Shown: positions 1 through 8,052 of the stretch, piece after piece
Position numbering within the stretch: position 1 is the first letter of the stretch
Layout of the letters: each line of letters begins with the position of its first letter
Assembly: GCF_000424005.1 (NCBI RefSeq)
Contig: NZ_AUJB01000010.1
Location: 124,001-188,000, forward strand
Source of the DNA: Pseudobutyrivibrio ruminis CF1b
Lineage (GTDB): Bacteria > Bacillota > Clostridia > Lachnospirales > Lachnospiraceae
Direction of reading: 5' to 3'
DNA: 64,000 nt
The notes under the pieces: model-generated
What the model saw: the letters and a program-made list of their open reading frames with translations, nothing else
Databases searched by the model: none
What the model was told of the DNA's origin: nothing
Position numbers and translations under genes: made by a program

Positions 1-1
1 T

Positions 2-1096
2 ATGGCTAGAGGAGTTCAGTTTGCTGAAGGGGTAGACCCTAGAGAACGAGTTTGGTATAAGACTGCAGAAGCGCTAGGCCATACGGTAGTAATAGATCCT
101 TATTCCAGCGTATCGCGACCAGACATTATGATGGTAACAGTTGCCACCCCTGTTTATTGGGGAACAATGCTAGTTGGAGTTGTTGCTGTTGATGCAGATA
201 TTGCAACTGTTCAGGATTTTATTAATTCGATAGATTTTGAAAATGGTTCCTATGGGTTCCTTTTAGATAGCAAAAATAATATAATCGCTCATCCAAACGC
301 CGATTTTAATCCAAAGAATGGAAACATAACATCAGCAGTGGATGTTATGCCTGAACTGGATGATATTTTATCCACTTCAAAGCAGGATAAATATATAACA
401 GCTCCTGACTATACAGGTAAAAGAATGGTATATTCAGCTCAAACGCTTGAGGGTAGCAGGTGGACAGTGGCTGTGGCCTATCCAGAGTCTAACTTTCTTT
501 CGCATGTGGATCGAGGAATTCGAATTAGTTTGTTTGTGGCAATACTGTGTGCAATTCTAGCAGTTGGTGATATTACAGTTACAGTTAGCAGAGTACTGAA
601 GCCTCTAGGTAAGATTAATCCGGCAATGCGAAAAATCGTTGAAGGCGATTTCTCTACCAAGCTAAATTTCGCTGAAGCAAATGATGAGATTGGTGATTTA
701 CAGGATGAACTAGCTATTGTGTTAGCGGCTTTGTCAAAGGTAATTGACAAGCAGGCTTATGTGCTTTCTGAGATGGAAAATGGAAATCTTATTGTGGAGG
801 ATATTGAGAACTTCCCAGGAGAATTGAATCAGATTGCCAAGTCAGTTAATTCAATCAAGGAAACCTTCAACGATATTATTTCAGATATTCAGTTCTCAGC
901 AATCAATTTACAAAGCTATGCTATGGGTATTAATGAGACAACTGATATGGATGAAATGAGGATGATATTTGAGGAGCTTTCTGCAGAGGCAAATGCCCTG
1001 ATGGATAAGACTTCAAGGTTCGTCACAATGCCAGGTGGCCCAAAGGTAACATCACCTTCATCTGGTGGAATTCCAGAATATCGTGATGACTTTTAA
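2..1096 (+). CDS. Chemoreceptor-like protein, 5'-truncated by window, no signalling domain
   Basis: The window opens inside this gene: the first residues already look like the middle of an extracellular dCache sensor (a WYKTA motif near residue 18, then DPYSS). The visible order is the rest of the dCache domain to about residue 165, one membrane helix at about 172-195, and a HAMP-like stretch at about 195-300. A normal methyl-accepting chemotaxis protein would then have some 250 residues of coiled-coil signalling domain. Here the frame stops after about 60 more residues, ending in a Pro/Gly/Ser-rich tail (TMPGGPKVTSPSSGG). So this is either a degraded receptor or a sensor that works without CheW/CheA coupling. 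It is followed directly by a terminator. The family assignment is solid for the sensor half; the function is open. Confidence 0.75.
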   Translation: MARGVQFAEGVDPRERVWYKTAEALGHTVVIDPYSSVSRPDIMMVTVATPVYWGTMLVGVVAVDADIATVQDFINSIDFENGSYGFLLDSKNNIIAHPNADFNPKNGNITSAVDVMPELDDILSTSKQDKYITAPDYTGKRMVYSAQTLEGSRWTVAVAYPESNFLSHVDRGIRISLFVAILCAILAVGDITVTVSRVLKPLGKINPAMRKIVEGDFSTKLNFAEANDEIGDLQDELAIVLAALSKVIDKQAYVLSEMENGNLIVEDIENFPGELNQIAKSVNSIKETFNDIISDIQFSAINLQSYAMGINETTDMDEMRMIFEELSAEANALMDKTSRFVTMPGGPKVTSPSSGGIPEYRDDF

Positions 1097-1111
1097 TTAA
1101 ATAATTTATTT

Positions 1112-1143
1112 AGAGCCTCTGACGAAATTCAGGGGCTCTTTTT
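1112..1143 (+). terminator. Rho-independent terminator after the receptor-like gene
   Basis: The stem AGAGCCTCTGA pairs with TCAGGGGCTCT across a short CGAAAT-type loop and is followed by a T run. It separates the receptor-like gene from the lacI-type gene. Confidence 0.85.
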
Positions 1144-1162
1144 GTGCCCTTTTTACAAAATT

Positions 1163-1202
1163 AGCGCAACCGATTGCAAAGCGCAACAGGTTGTGCTAGG
1201 GT
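1163..1202 (+). promoter_or_regulatory. Promoter of the LacI-type gene with two overlapping operator-like palindromes
   Basis: A possible promoter reads TTGCAA (1174-1179), 17 bp, TAGGGT (1197-1202) with an extended -10 TGC just before it. Two LacI-style palindromes overlap it: GCAACCGATTGC at 1165-1176 and GCGCAACAGGTTGTGC at 1181-1196. Both resemble the CAACCGGTTG site in front of the transporter operon, so autoregulation is likely. The regulation is inferred; the sites are read from the sequence. Confidence 0.6.
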
Positions 1203-1223
1203 TTGTACTGAGGTGGAAAATAT

Positions 1224-2213
1224 ATGGGATACACATTAGATTCAATAGCTAAGGAGCTTGGTCTTTCAAAGACCACGGTCAGCCGTGCAATTTCTGGTAA
1301 AGGCCGCATTTCCGAGGAAACAAGACAAAAAGTTAATAAATACATCAAGGAGATTAACTACAGACCTAGCGCTGTGGCTCGCTCTCTTGCGGCCAATCGC
1401 ACATTCAACGTAGGTCTCGTAGTGCCTGCAGATTCAGCTCTTGGCGAGATGCCATACTTCCAGACTCTTATGACAGGAGTTTGCGACAGAGCTATGGATT
1501 ACGATTATGATGTCCTTATTCTGCTTGCTGATAACGATGGAATTACACCACTTAAGCACGCTGTTCAGAACCGCAAAATTGACGCAGTTATTGTCAGCCG
1601 TTGCGAGAGAGATTCCAAGGTTATCTCATTTTTAAAGGATTCTAATATCCCTTATATTGTTGTGGGAAATCCTATGGATGACAAAGTTCTCTATGTGGAC
1701 CATGACAACCAGGGCGCAGCAGCAAGAATGATTGAAACCCTTATAGATAAAGGGATTACCCGTATGGCTCTTATTGGCGGTGGTGAAAATATCAATGTAA
1801 CCCACAGCCGTCTACAGGGCTTTAGAGAGGGCTTTAAAAACAAAGGTCTTAAGGCAGACGAAAGTCTGATTTTCTTAAACATGCATAAAAGTGCAAGGAT
1901 GGACTCAGTATTGCGCGAGGCAATTTCGGAAGGGGCAGAATGTATTGTCTGTATGGATGATATGCTTTGCAACTCTGTTTTGAATTGCCTTCACAATGAT
2001 GGAATCGCAGTACCTGAGGACGTAAAGCTTTGCTCATTTTATGATTCTAATCTACTATCCACATCTAAGCCTTCGATTACCAGCTTGTATTTTGATGCAA
2101 AGAGACTGGGATCTGAATGCTTAGAGCTTCTTATGCGCAACTTAGATGGAGAAAGTGTCACAAATATGGTTGTGACAGACTTTAACATCCAGATGCGCGA
2201 CAGCACAACTTAG
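1224..2213 (+). CDS. LacI-family sugar-responsive transcriptional regulator
   Basis: This is a 329-residue protein of normal LacI/GalR length. The N-terminus carries the helix-turn-helix and hinge (TLDSIAKELGLSKTTVSRAI, then RPSAVARSLAANRT), followed by a periplasmic-binding-protein-like effector domain (about 60-325). It is a cytosolic DNA-binding protein that normally releases its operator when it binds a sugar. The start has GAGGTGG upstream. It lies just ahead of a maltose-type transporter and shares operator-like palindromes with that operon, so it very likely controls it. The effector is unknown; maltose or a maltodextrin is the natural guess from the transporter type. Confidence 0.9.
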   Translation: MGYTLDSIAKELGLSKTTVSRAISGKGRISEETRQKVNKYIKEINYRPSAVARSLAANRTFNVGLVVPADSALGEMPYFQTLMTGVCDRAMDYDYDVLILLADNDGITPLKHAVQNRKIDAVIVSRCERDSKVISFLKDSNIPYIVVGNPMDDKVLYVDHDNQGAAARMIETLIDKGITRMALIGGGENINVTHSRLQGFREGFKNKGLKADESLIFLNMHKSARMDSVLREAISEGAECIVCMDDMLCNSVLNCLHNDGIAVPEDVKLCSFYDSNLLSTSKPSITSLYFDAKRLGSECLELLMRNLDGESVTNMVVTDFNIQMRDSTT

Positions 2214-2259
2214 TAAAAATTCATAAAATTTATCTACAATAGTCGTTCAATTTGCTATG

Positions 2260-2312
2260 TTGACGAAAAACGCTACAAAGGATAGGATTATGTATGTAGA
2301 ACAACCGGTTGC
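2260..2312 (+). promoter_or_regulatory. Promoter and LacI-type operator for the first sugar transporter
   Basis: TTGACG (2260-2265), 17 bp, TAGGAT (2283-2288) is a plausible promoter. Just downstream, 2302-2311 is a perfect 10-bp palindrome CAACCGGTTG, extending to ACAACCGGTTGC. It matches the two sites before the lacI-type gene. Its position just after the start of transcription suits repression by blocking the polymerase. Confidence 0.65.
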
Positions 2313-2366
2313 ACAGAAGTGACAACCTGGGAGTATAAATAACATGTAAAAAATGGAGGAATAATC

Positions 2367-3650
2367 ATGAAGAAAAAGTTAGTTTCAGCACTTCTTGTTT
2401 CTACAATGGCAGTTTCTGCATTCGTAGGATGTGGTGCAGCAGCTGAGGAAACACCAGCAGCAGATTCAACAGAGGCTACAGAGGAAACAGCAGAGGCATC
2501 TACAGATGATGCAATTGCAAACCTTATTGCAGCAACAGAGGGAACAGTAAATATTGACCTTTGGTGCTCAGAGACAGAAGAATATCAGACAGTTATGAAG
2601 AAGCTCTGTGATGATTTCGCAGCACAGTATCCAGACGTAGATTTCAATATCACACTTGGTGCCGTTTCAGAGGCAGATATGAAGGATAGAGTACTTGAGG
2701 ACGTTGAGGCAGCAGCTGACGTATTCGTATTCCCTGATGATCAGCTCGAGGCACTTGTAAAGGCTGGCGCACTTAACGAAGTTGCAGCTCAGTACACATA
2801 TGATATGAATGAAACTGATACACCAGCAACAGTTGACGCTGGTAAGTATGATGGAAAGCAGTATGGCTATCCATTCACAGCTTCTAACGGATATTTCTTA
2901 TATTACGATAAGAATCAGTTATCTGATGAGGACGTAGCTTCTTGGGAGGCACTTACAGCTAAGGCTGAGGAGCTTGGCAAGGAAGTTGGTTGTGAGACAG
3001 CAAACGGCTGGTACTTATATGGATTTTTCAAGGGCGCTGGTTGCAACCTTACAGAGAACGAAGATCAGTCAAACAACTGTGATTGGAACAATGAGACAGG
3101 TCTTGCAGCAGCAGAGGCACTTCAGAAAATCGCTTCTTCTAAGGCATACAAGAGCTACGGAAACGATGACCTTCTTGCAAACCTTAACGATGGCAAGGTT
3201 GTAGCTTATGTATCTGGTACATGGAATGTAAACGCATTCTCAGAGGCTTATGGTGATGGCTATGCAGCTACAAAGCTTCCTACATTCGAAGTAAATGGCG
3301 AAGCTAAGCAGATGGCTTCTTACTCAGGATACAAGTTCGTAGGTGTTAACGCATACGCAGAGAACACAGGTTGGTCAATGCTTCTTGCTGAGTACCTTAC
3401 AAACGCAACATCTCAGGAAGCTGTTTACGAAGCAACAGGTGAGGGCCCTTCAAACACAGAGGCACTTGCAAAGGCTTCTTCTCCAGCACTTGAGGCACTT
3501 GCAGCTCAGTCTGAGTTCGCAGAGCTTCAGAGAGTTGGTGGCAACTACTGGACACCAGCAGAGTCACTTGGAAAGAACATCCTTGAGGGCAAGGTAAGCC
3601 AGCAGGTACTTGATGATGCTGTAGCAGGTATTACACAGCCTGTTGAATAA
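2367..3650 (+). CDS. Extracellular sugar-binding lipoprotein of an ABC transporter (MalE-type)
   Basis: This 427-residue protein starts with a lipoprotein signal peptide ending in the lipobox AFVGC (Cys22), followed by a Thr/Glu/Ala-rich linker (about 25-50) and a family 1 solute-binding domain. It should be anchored outside the membrane and pass a sugar to the two permeases downstream. Features of the maltose/maltodextrin group include the early VNIDLWCSETEEYQ strand and the later GKVVAYVSGTWN stretch. Strong GGAGG ribosome site. A hairpin separates it from the permease genes, which should favour its higher expression. Substrate not certain: maltose, maltodextrin or another oligosaccharide. 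Confidence 0.88.
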   Translation: MKKKLVSALLVSTMAVSAFVGCGAAAEETPAADSTEATEETAEASTDDAIANLIAATEGTVNIDLWCSETEEYQTVMKKLCDDFAAQYPDVDFNITLGAVSEADMKDRVLEDVEAAADVFVFPDDQLEALVKAGALNEVAAQYTYDMNETDTPATVDAGKYDGKQYGYPFTASNGYFLYYDKNQLSDEDVASWEALTAKAEELGKEVGCETANGWYLYGFFKGAGCNLTENEDQSNNCDWNNETGLAAAEALQKIASSKAYKSYGNDDLLANLNDGKVVAYVSGTWNVNAFSEAYGDGYAATKLPTFEVNGEAKQMASYSGYKFVGVNAYAENTGWSMLLAEYLTNATSQEAVYEATGEGPSNTEALAKASSPALEALAAQSEFAELQRVGGNYWTPAESLGKNILEGKVSQQVLDDAVAGITQPVE

Positions 3651-3686
3651 TTTGTAGCAGTTTAAACCCCAAATAAATAAATTCAT

Positions 3687-3716
3687 AAGGCTCATGAGAA
3701 TATCATGAGCCTTTTT
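3687..3716 (+). terminator. Intercistronic hairpin between binding protein and permeases
   Basis: AAGGCTCATGA / TCATGAGCCTT is a perfect 11-bp stem with a 5-nt GAATA loop, followed by TTTT. It has terminator form but lies inside an operon. Partial termination or 3' end protection would raise the binding protein above the permeases. Confidence 0.8.
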
Positions 3717-3729
3717 TAAGGAAGAGCCT

Positions 3730-5142
3730 ATGAAAAAAATTGCTAAGTATTTTAAAGACTTTGGTCATGCTGTCGCTCACGGTGACATCTGGGTAAAATT
3801 ATCTCTTATAATCATGGGCGCAGGCTACTTTGGAAGAAAGCAGATTATGCGCGGTATTTTAATGACATTACTTCAGGTTGGAGTGTTAGCATCAATCTTT
3901 GGTGTATTCGCACCTTATATGTCAAAGCTCAATACTCTTGGAACGGTTCAGAGAGAAGAGATTTTTGATATTGTAACTATGAAAAAAACTGTAAATAATT
4001 ACGATAATTCGCTTTTGATTCTTCTTTATGGAATCATTGGAATCCTTGTAATTATTGCATTTATCGCATTATATATTGGAAATATAAAGGCAACCTATCG
4101 CATTCAGAAGATGCAGGAGAACGGTGAAAAGCTAAATACATTTTTAGATGACATTGTTTCATTTAAAAATGAACGATTCCATATCACACTCCTTACTCTT
4201 CCAAGCTTAGGCGTAATTCTTATCAACATCATACCTATCTTATTCATGGTATGTATCGCATTTACGAATTATGATGAAAATCATCAGCCACCAACATATC
4301 TGTTTACATGGGTGGGTATTAAAAACTTCGTAAATCTTTTTACAACAAGCCAGACAATCACATTTGGTTACGCTTTTGTAAGAGTATTAATTTGGACATT
4401 GATTTGGGCTGTTCTTGCAACAGCAACAACCTTCCTTGGCGGTATTCTTCTTGCTCAGTTTATCAACCATGAGGACACTAAATTCAAGGGAATGTGGAGA
4501 ACACTTTTTGTAATCACAATCGGTATTCCACAGTTCGTTACACTTCTTCTTATCAGTAAGATGTTTGGTGATAATGGTATCGTAAATACGTTTTGTTCAA
4601 ATGTAGGAATACTTGATTTCTTCAAGAATATTGGATTGCTTAATGCAGGCGATGCATGCATCCCATTTTTATCACGTCCAGGTTGGGCACACATAACAAT
4701 TATTCTTGTAAATATATGGGTAGGTATTCCTTATCAGATGCTTGTTGCTACAGGTATTCTTATGAATATTCCATCAGACCAGATTGAATCTGCAAAGATT
4801 GATGGTGCAAACAAGTTCCAGATTTTCTGGAAGATAACAATGCCTTATGTAATGTTTATTACAGGCCCATCACTTATTCAGTCAGTTATCGGTAATATTA
4901 ATAACTTTAATGTTATTTACTTACTTACATACAATTACCAGACAACAAATATGGCTATGGCTAATTCACATGCCAACGAGGTTGACTTGCTTATCACCTG
5001 GTTATTCAGACTTACAAATGAGTACAGTAACTTCAAGATGGCATCAGTAATTGGTATTGTAACATTCGTAGTTTGTGCGGCCCTTTCACTTCTTACTTTC
5101 TCAAGAATGATAGGTGGAGATAAAGAGGGGGTATACAGATAA
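3730..5142 (+). CDS. Sugar ABC transporter permease (MalF-type)
   Basis: This 470-residue integral membrane protein has two N-terminal extra helices (about 37-60 and 90-115), then the core permease helices. The EAA loop that contacts the ATPase is seen as IESAKIDGANKFQIFWKI (about 356-373). The length and extra N-terminal helices match MalF rather than the shorter 300-residue CUT1 permeases. It pairs with the next gene, whose ATG overlaps this stop codon by one base. No ATPase gene is linked, so it probably uses a shared MsmK/MalK-type ATPase. Confidence 0.9.
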   Translation: MKKIAKYFKDFGHAVAHGDIWVKLSLIIMGAGYFGRKQIMRGILMTLLQVGVLASIFGVFAPYMSKLNTLGTVQREEIFDIVTMKKTVNNYDNSLLILLYGIIGILVIIAFIALYIGNIKATYRIQKMQENGEKLNTFLDDIVSFKNERFHITLLTLPSLGVILINIIPILFMVCIAFTNYDENHQPPTYLFTWVGIKNFVNLFTTSQTITFGYAFVRVLIWTLIWAVLATATTFLGGILLAQFINHEDTKFKGMWRTLFVITIGIPQFVTLLLISKMFGDNGIVNTFCSNVGILDFFKNIGLLNAGDACIPFLSRPGWAHITIILVNIWVGIPYQMLVATGILMNIPSDQIESAKIDGANKFQIFWKITMPYVMFITGPSLIQSVIGNINNFNVIYLLTYNYQTTNMAMANSHANEVDLLITWLFRLTNEYSNFKMASVIGIVTFVVCAALSLLTFSRMIGGDKEGVYR

Positions 5143-5984
5143 TGAAAAAAACATGGAAAATAGTCGGAAGACATATTGTTCTTGCAGTACTTGCATTTAT
5201 TTGGTTGATACCAGTTTTTTGGTTGGTAGTAACAACATTTGGTGTGGAAAAGGGAATTAATACAAATCACTTCTTCCCGGCACATTGGACACTTGCAAAC
5301 TATCATCAGCTTTTCTTTGAGCCAGATGCAGCAGCAAATTTCCCTGCATGGTTTAAGAATTCAATGATTATCGGTGTCTTTAGCTGTCTTGTTTCTTCAA
5401 TATTTGTAATCATGACAGCTTACGCATTTTCATTTATTGAATTCAAGGGTAGAAAGAAGCTTATGAGCTTTTCACTCATCCTTGGAATGTTCCCAGGCGT
5501 ACTTTCAATGATTGCTATGTACTTCATTTTGAAGATGCTTGGACTTACTGATAGTGTAGTAGGACTTATTATCCTTTATTCAGGTGCATCAGGTCTTGGT
5601 TACCTGATTTTGAAGGGATTCTTTGATACAATTCCTACTTCACTTCACGAAGCAGCAAAGCTTGAGGGCGCATCAGAGGCAACAATCTTCGCAAAGATTG
5701 TAGTGCCACTTTCAAAGCCAATGATTGTTTATACAGTTATCAACTCCTTCCTTAATCCTTGGATGGACTTCGTAATGGTTCGTCTTATGATTAAGTCAAA
5801 GAATGCATCGGACTGGACAATGGCTCTCGGACTGTTCAACTTATTACAGCGTGCTCTTGTTAACCAGTACTTCGCATATTTCTGTTGCGGTGGTTTGATG
5901 ATTGCGGTGCCAATCTCTATCCTCTTCATCATCATGCAGAAGTTCTACGTAGAAGGTGTTACTGGCGGTGCTGTTAAGGGCTAG
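5142..5984 (+). CDS. Sugar ABC transporter permease (MalG-type)
   Basis: This 280-residue permease has six predicted membrane helices and an EAA loop, LHEAAKLEGASEATIFAKI, at about 167-185. It completes the two-subunit membrane channel with the upstream MalF-type protein. Start and upstream stop overlap as TAATG, a sign of translational coupling; AGAGGGGG serves as ribosome site inside the previous gene. It ends the transporter operon, before a strong terminator. Confidence 0.9.
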   Translation: MKKTWKIVGRHIVLAVLAFIWLIPVFWLVVTTFGVEKGINTNHFFPAHWTLANYHQLFFEPDAAANFPAWFKNSMIIGVFSCLVSSIFVIMTAYAFSFIEFKGRKKLMSFSLILGMFPGVLSMIAMYFILKMLGLTDSVVGLIILYSGASGLGYLILKGFFDTIPTSLHEAAKLEGASEATIFAKIVVPLSKPMIVYTVINSFLNPWMDFVMVRLMIKSKNASDWTMALGLFNLLQRALVNQYFAYFCCGGLMIAVPISILFIIMQKFYVEGVTGGAVKG

Positions 5985-6032
5985 AAATTACCCTAAATTA
6001 TTTAAATTGTGCACATACTTTGGAAAAAATGT

Positions 6033-6065
6033 GAAATGCGCCCCACCTGAGGGCGCATTTCTATA
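6033..6065 (+). terminator. Terminator of the first sugar-transporter operon
   Basis: GAAATGCGCCC pairs perfectly with GGGCGCATTTC around a CACCTGA loop. The 3' side is only moderately T-rich. Confidence 0.8.
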
Positions 6066-6167
6066 ATATTTCATATTTTTTGCTTACTCTTTACACAATT
6101 ATAATGTAATATAATGTCCATAAAACGGGGGGATTTACAATCCTGAAACTTAAGGAGGGCACCCGCA

Positions 6168-6428
6168 ATGAACAATGAATTTAGAGAGTATATTACTTTT
6201 GTGGTGAAGACCAAGGATGGCAATGAAGTGGAAATGGCAGTCATTGACCAGTTTGAGTTTGAGAACAAAGGTTATGTCGCAGCTGCACTGGTTGATGGTG
6301 ACACAGTTAGTGATGAAGGCTGTTTCATTTATCGAGTTAAGGTTGGTGAAGAAGATTTTAAGGTAGAGAAAATCACAAACCAGGTTGACTACAACAGAGT
6401 TGCTGAAGCTTATATGGAAATGATATGA
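6168..6428 (+). CDS. DUF1292 family small acidic protein
   Basis: This 86-residue protein carries the DUF1292 pattern: an ITFVVKTKDGNEVEMAVIDQF start, then YVAAAL, an EGCFIYRV stretch and an EEDFKVEKI end. It has no signal peptide or membrane segment, so it is cytosolic. The family is common in Firmicutes next to RNA or cell-division genes, but its job is not known. A very good AAGGAGGG ribosome site lies 9 bases before the ATG. It stands alone between two terminators. Confidence 0.8.
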   Translation: MNNEFREYITFVVKTKDGNEVEMAVIDQFEFENKGYVAAALVDGDTVSDEGCFIYRVKVGEEDFKVEKITNQVDYNRVAEAYMEMI

Positions 6429-6433
6429 TCATT

Positions 6434-6463
6434 AAAAAGACCAGCTAGAAAGCTGGTCTTTTT
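6434..6463 (+). terminator. Terminator after the DUF1292 gene
   Basis: AAAAAGACCAGCT / AGCTGGTCTTTTT is a perfect 13-bp stem with an AGAA loop and T run. The symmetric A and T tracts could make it work in both directions. Confidence 0.9.
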
Positions 6464-6473
6464 GATTATCCAC

Positions 6474-6537
6474 GACGCACCCCACTTTGCACAAAGTGCA
6501 ATTATAATGGGTGCGTCTTCCCGTTTTATGGTATACT
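6474..6537 (+). promoter_or_regulatory. Nested palindrome and extended -10 promoter before larB
   Basis: GACGCACCC (6474-6482) pairs with GGGTGCGTC (6509-6517). Directly inside it, CACTTTG (6483-6489) pairs with CAAAGTG (6492-6498). An extended -10 TGG-TATACT (6529-6537) follows, so the right arm of the outer palindrome sits where the -35 box should be. This could be an operator for larB. Confidence 0.5.
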
Positions 6538-6561
6538 GAGAAAAAGTGAGGGAATGAAGCT

Positions 6562-7221
6562 ATGGAACACGCGAATTTAGATTTTGATCGTCAGAACCGT
6601 ACAGGATTTCCGGAGGTTATTTTTTGCGAGGGAAAGCCTGATGAATTTCTGGTGGATATATATAAGAAAATGTACGACAGAGACGGTCAGGTCTTTGGAA
6701 CCAGAGCTACTGAGCATCAGTATAATATCGTAAATACGATATTGCCAGATGCGTCATATGACAAAATCAGCAGAATTCTTAAAGTAGCACCTAAGGATGG
6801 ACGGAGTCAGGAGCTGATTGGAAATATCGCTGTTGTGACAGCGGGTACTGCAGACATTCCGGTGGCGGAGGAGGCTGCCCAGACTGCAGAATATTTTGGT
6901 AGCAAAGTTACAAGAGTGTTTGATGTGGGCGTTAGCGGTATTCATCGTCTATTGGCAAATACAGATGCATTGAATCAGGCTAACTGTGTTGTGGCAGTTG
7001 CAGGAATGGAAGGTGCACTTGCTTCAGTTGTAGGTGGACTTGTCAGAGTTCCAGTTATTGCAGTCCCTACAAGCGTTGGTTATGGGGCGAATTTGGGAGG
7101 TCTTTCAGCTTTACTTACTATGATTAATTCTTGTGCAAACGGGATTTCAGTGGTAAATATAGATAATGGCTATGGAGCGGGATACATAGCTACACAGATT
7201 AATAGATTGGCGGAAAGATAG
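6562..7221 (+). CDS. larB: LarB, nickel-pincer cofactor biosynthesis carboxylase
   Basis: LarB carboxylates and hydrolyses nicotinic acid adenine dinucleotide in the first step of nickel-pincer nucleotide synthesis, the cofactor of lactate racemase and related enzymes. The 219-residue protein has the AIR-carboxylase-like fold: the early RTGFPEVIFCEGK segment (about 12-24), VVTAGTADIPVAEEA (about 91-105), GVSGIHRL, VAGMEGALASVVGGL (about 144-158) and the terminal NGYGAGY. The usual partners larC and larE are not in this window. The next gene starts four bases after the stop, so the two may be cotranscribed. Confidence 0.88.
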   Translation: MEHANLDFDRQNRTGFPEVIFCEGKPDEFLVDIYKKMYDRDGQVFGTRATEHQYNIVNTILPDASYDKISRILKVAPKDGRSQELIGNIAVVTAGTADIPVAEEAAQTAEYFGSKVTRVFDVGVSGIHRLLANTDALNQANCVVAVAGMEGALASVVGGLVRVPVIAVPTSVGYGANLGGLSALLTMINSCANGISVVNIDNGYGAGYIATQINRLAER

Positions 7222-7225
7222 TTTA

Positions 7226-7963
7226 ATGAACAAGTTTTTTAATAAGCACAAAATACGAAAAGCGATTATCGTTCTCTTGATATGGGCGGTTTTAATTGTC
7301 AAAACTACCCTGGTTCTCCAGACAGTATATGAAGCAACAGATAACGCTCGTAGCTATATTGTAAATCCGGCACCTGGAGTTACCATAATTGATAAAACAA
7401 AGACTATTGAGTTTACACCTGAAAATGCAAAAATTGGATTTATTTTTTACCCAGGTGCATTGGTAGAACCAGATGCCTATGCGCCGTTGATGGAACAGCT
7501 GGCAGAGCATGGTATTAAATGTATTGTGGTAAGGATGCCACATTATATGGCGCTTTTAGATGCAAATGGTGCCAGAGGAATTATAGAACAGTACCCAGAA
7601 ATTGAAAAATGGTATCTTGGTGGTCATAGCCTTGGTGGTGCTATGGCATCTATGTACGGAGCCAGACATACAGATGAATATGAGGGATTAGTTTTCCTGG
7701 CTTCTTATGCCACAGATGATATTTCAGATAAAGACATCAAAGTACTTCTAATGAGAGGTGATCAGGACGAGGTACTCAATCCGGAAAGATACAATAGTAG
7801 TCTTGAAAATCTTCCTAAAGACTATGAAGAAGTGATTATCAAGGGTGGATGTCATGCATACTTTGGCGACTATGGCCCACAGCAGGGTGATGGTAAACCA
7901 TCTATCACTGTGGAGGAGCAGACAGCGATAACCGTAGAAAAACTAGTAGAATTTATGGAATAA
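7226..7963 (+). CDS. Membrane-anchored alpha/beta hydrolase
   Basis: This 245-residue protein has an N-terminal membrane helix (about 13-32) and an alpha/beta hydrolase fold outside it. The nucleophile elbow GHSLGG (about 132-137) supplies Ser. The acid is probably Asp in RGDQDEVL (about 174-181) and the His is in GCHAYFG (about 208-214), so the triad is complete. It resembles the dienelactone-hydrolase-like alpha/beta hydrolases of PF12695. The substrate is unknown. It follows larB by four bases; no functional link to nickel cofactor synthesis is evident. Confidence 0.8.
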   Translation: MNKFFNKHKIRKAIIVLLIWAVLIVKTTLVLQTVYEATDNARSYIVNPAPGVTIIDKTKTIEFTPENAKIGFIFYPGALVEPDAYAPLMEQLAEHGIKCIVVRMPHYMALLDANGARGIIEQYPEIEKWYLGGHSLGGAMASMYGARHTDEYEGLVFLASYATDDISDKDIKVLLMRGDQDEVLNPERYNSSLENLPKDYEEVIIKGGCHAYFGDYGPQQGDGKPSITVEEQTAITVEKLVEFME

Positions 7964-8052
7964 TCACGAAATTTTTGTGAAAGCAATTGTACAATTGAAA
8001 TTTTCTTTATATTCTTTAAGTGGGAGCATATTGTTTTGTGATAGGAGGCAAT

